This document shows, piece after piece, positions 61,654-64,000 of a DNA stretch of 64,000 nt. The stretch comes from Peribacillus deserti (lineage in GTDB: Bacteria; Bacillota; Bacilli; Bacillales; DSM-1321), in NCBI RefSeq assembly GCF_002863585.1, contig NZ_PGUY01000047.1, positions 1 through 64,000 on the forward strand, written 5' to 3'. Every line of letters starts with the position of its first letter. Within the stretch, counting starts at the first letter, position 1. The notes under the pieces were generated by a model that had not been told where the DNA came from, did no database searches, and saw only the letters and a program-made list of their open reading frames with translations. The position numbers and the translations under genes are program-made.

Positions 61654-64000
61654 ATGGATGAAGTAATCCAGCAGCATGTAGAACGTCTGCTTGAATATAT
61701 GAAAGAAAGCAGCTATAAACCATTAACGGTTCAAGAATTAGAAGAAGCTTTTGGCATAAATGACTCTTCTGAATTTAAAGATTTTGTAAAAGCACTGGTC
61801 CATATGGAAGAAAAGGGGCTTGTTGTAAGAACGAGGAATAATAGATATGGGCTGCCTGAGAAAATGAATTTGGTTCGCGGGAAATTGACAGGCCATGCGA
61901 AGGGCTTTGCCTTCGTTGTTCCGGATGAGCCTGGAATGGATGATATCTTTATCCCTCCGAGTGAAACAAAAAATGCGATGCATGGCGACATAGTGCTAGC
62001 CCGTGTATCTGAGGAAAAATCAGGTTCGCGCCGCGAAGGAACCATTGAGAAAATCGTGGAACGCGGCATACACGAGATCGTAGGTACATATACAGAAAGC
62101 AAAAGCTTCGGTTTCGTGATTGCAGATGATAAAAAAATAGCAAATGATATCTTTATACCGAAAGGCGCTTCTATGGGAGCGGTTGAAGGCCATAAGGTTG
62201 TCGTCAAACTGGTATCTTACCCGCAGGGCGGTCTTAGTGCAGAAGGAGAAGTCATTGAAATCCTTGGTCATAAGAACGACCCTGGAGTCGATATTCTTTC
62301 TGTTATCCATAAACATGGAATCGCCGTTCCATTCCCTGAAGAGGTCATCGAACAGGCGAATAGTGTCCCAGATACCATTGAAGAGGATCAAATCGGAAAT
62401 CGCCGAGACCTTCGTGACCAGATGATTGTGACCATTGATGGAGCTGACGCAAAGGATTTGGATGATGCTGTAACAGTGACACGCCTGGATAACGGCAACT
62501 ATAAATTGGGAGTCCATATTGCCGATGTGAGCTATTATGTGACGGAAGGGTCTCCAATCGACGTGGAAGCTGCCGACCGCGGTACAAGCGTTTACTTGGT
62601 CGACCGGGTTATCCCAATGATTCCCCATCGTCTGTCCAATGGGATTTGCTCCTTGAATCCGAAGATTAACCGCTTCACTTTATCCTGTGATATGGAGATT
62701 AATGCGGAAGGTACTGTTGTTAAACACGAAATCTTTGAAAGTGTGATCAAAACCACTGAACGAATGACGTATTCTGATGTGAATAGAATATTAGTGGATA
62801 AAGATGAAGAGCTTCGCAGCCGTTATGAGCCTCTTGTGCCTATGTTCGAAGATATGGAACAGCTGGCACAGGTTTTACGGAACAAACGTATGAAGCGCGG
62901 TGCGATTGACTTCGACTTTAAAGAGGCTAAGGTGCTCGTGGATGACGAGGGCCATCCGACAGAAGTCGTTCTTCGTGAGCGCTCAGTGGCTGAAAAGCTG
63001 ATTGAAGAATTTATGCTTGTCGCCAATGAAACAGTCGCCGAACATTTCCATTGGATGGACGTTCCGTTCATATACCGTATCCATGAAGATCCGAAAGAGG
63101 AAAAATTAAGGCGTTTCTTTGAATTCATTACAAATTTCGGCTATATCGTTAAAGGAAGTGCCAATTCCGTACATCCGCGCGCCCTGCAGGAAATAATTGA
63201 GGCGGTAGAGGGCAAGCCGGAGGAAATGGTGATATCGACTGTAATGCTCCGTTCGATGCAGCAGGCGAAATATGATCCGGAAAGTCTTGGCCACTTTGGC
63301 CTGTCAGCCGATTACTATACTCACTTCACGTCTCCAATCCGACGGTACCCGGATTTGATTGTTCATCGCTTAATCCGTACGTATCTGATTGAAGGCAAGC
63401 TGGACCCGTCCACAAGAGCCAAGTGGGGAGCTGTGCTTCCGGAAATTGCGAAGCATACCTCTGAAAGGGAGCGCCGTGCTGTCGACGCTGAGAGGGAAAC
63501 AGATGACCTCAAAAAAGCTGAGTTCATGATGGATAAAATTGGTGAAGAATACGATGGAATCATCGGCTCTGTAACCAGCTTTGGTATGTTTGTGGAGCTT
63601 TCGAACACCATTGAAGGACTTGTCCATGTAAGTGTCATGAATGATGATTATTACCGCTTCGATGAGCGCCATCTGGCTATGATCGGTGAACGTACCGGCA
63701 AAGTATTCCGTATTGGTGATGAAATAACCATCCGAGTTTCAAACGTGAACAAAGATGAAAGAGCCATTGATTTTGAAATTGTCGGGATGAAGAATAACCG
63801 CCAGAATGAGACTGGAGAAAGAAAAGTCTTTAAAACAGGCGGCGGACGCCGTAAAGATGATACAGGCGGAAGAGGAAATGGCGGCCAAGGCGGATCAAGA
63901 GGGCGCCGGGGCGGTAAAGGTGAAAAGTCTGGAGCTGGAAAATCCGCTGAGAGCAAACCCCGCCGCAAGAAAAAGTTCTTTGAGAACGCACCTGCGGCCA
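61654..64000 (+). CDS. rnr: Ribonuclease R (3' end outside window)
   Basis: At least 782 residues of RNase R, a processive 3'-5' exoribonuclease that also matures tmRNA and removes structured RNA. In order: N-terminal helix-turn-helix (about 1-65), two cold-shock domains (about 70-230), the RNB catalytic domain with [20 protein letters not shown] (metal Asp cluster), [15 protein letters not shown], and the S1 domain (about 628-712, [20 protein letters not shown]). The C-terminal tail is rich in Gly, Arg and Lys. AAGGAGGG precedes the ATG at 61654. The frame is open to the last base. Confidence 0.96.
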   Translation, partial: MDEVIQQHVERLLEYMKESSYKPLTVQELEEAFGINDSSEFKDFVKALVHMEEKGLVVRTRNNRYGLPEKMNLVRGKLTGHAKGFAFVVPDEPGMDDIFIPPSETKNAMHGDIVLARVSEEKSGSRREGTIEKIVERGIHEIVGTYTESKSFGFVIADDKKIANDIFIPKGASMGAVEGHKVVVKLVSYPQGGLSAEGEVIEILGHKNDPGVDILSVIHKHGIAVPFPEEVIEQANSVPDTIEEDQIGNRRDLRDQMIVTIDGADAKDLDDAVTVTRLDNGNYKLGVHIADVSYYVTEGSPIDVEAADRGTSVYLVDRVIPMIPHRLSNGICSLNPKINRFTLSCDMEINAEGTVVKHEIFESVIKTTERMTYSDVNRILVDKDEELRSRYEPLVPMFEDMEQLAQVLRNKRMKRGAIDFDFKEAKVLVDDEGHPTEVVLRERSVAEKLIEEFMLVANETVAEHFHWMDVPFIYRIHEDPKEEKLRRFFEFITNFGYIVKGSANSVHPRALQEIIEAVEGKPEEMVISTVMLRSMQQAKYDPESLGHFGLSADYYTHFTSPIRRYPDLIVHRLIRTYLIEGKLDPSTRAKWGAVLPEIAKHTSERERRAVDAERETDDLKKAEFMMDKIGEEYDGIIGSVTSFGMFVELSNTIEGLVHVSVMNDDYYRFDERHLAMIGERTGKVFRIGDEITIRVSNVNKDERAIDFEIVGMKNNRQNETGERKVFKTGGGRRKDDTGGRGNGGQGGSRGRRGGKGEKSGAGKSAESKPRRKKKFFENAPAA

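Overview
This 64-kb window is chromosomal DNA of a low-to-mid GC, endospore-forming Firmicute of the family Bacillaceae (Bacillus in the broad sense). Gene order tracks the Bacillus subtilis csbA-uvrBA-yvlABCD, hprK-lgt-yvoD-ppaX-yvoF, his, yvcD-trxB-yvcI-rapZ-glmR-whiA-crh-clpP, sigL, cggR-gapA-pgk-tpiA-gpmI-eno and secG-yvaK-rnr neighbourhoods. Shine-Dalgarno sites are strong, GTG and TTG starts are frequent, and recognisable sigma-A, sigma-W, CtsR, CggR and CcpA sites are present. The species cannot be named from this sequence.

Region by region. 0-16 kb is accessory: a Nudix hydrolase, a MerR regulator with an MpfA-like CBS-domain transporter, a manganese catalase, a YvgN-type aldo/keto reductase, a MarR-controlled efflux cluster (EmrA-like adaptor, 14-TM pump, WrbA-like flavoprotein), a Cys/Met PLP enzyme, DinB and Spo0E-type proteins, an amino-acid ABC importer and a lipoprotein nuclease. 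15.7-23.6 kb holds csbA, uvrBA and the yvlABCD envelope-stress operon behind a sigma-W-type promoter. 23.7-26.0 kb has an amidase followed by about 1.5 kb of non-coding, repeat-rich DNA. 26-32.3 kb carries nagAB and the hprK-lgt-yvoD-ppaX-yvoF operon. 32.4-39.6 kb is the complete histidine operon hisZGDBHAFI. 39.6-47.4 kb carries the yvcD to crh block, clpP and a tRNA-Arg. 47.4-56.9 kb holds sigL, a glutaredoxin-like gene and the lower-glycolysis operon. 57-64 kb has two small membrane-protein genes, a long 52-bp-period array split by an IS256-family element, and secG, an esterase and the 5' part of rnr.

The genes form coherent units: carbon-flux sensing (HprK, Crh, CggR, cre sites), glycolysis, envelope stress and lipoprotein maturation, histidine synthesis, DNA repair and protein or RNA quality control.

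The least explained content is in the spaces. (1) Three non-coding arrays have fixed, helically phased periods of 20-21, 20 and 52 bp at about 25.8, 47.5 and 58 kb, each unit built on a TTATG-like core. (2) A REP-like palindrome GGGGACTGTCCCC recurs at six places, once as five tandem 39-bp units and once as the his operon terminator. (3) Two larger dispersed repeat families occur. (4) A GC-rich, structure-prone 197-bp segment separates hisG from hisD. (5) Several leaders (mpfA-like gene, uvrB, pgk) look able to fold or regulate. The arrays and REP elements are the best candidates for something not yet described; no protein system that looks new was found.
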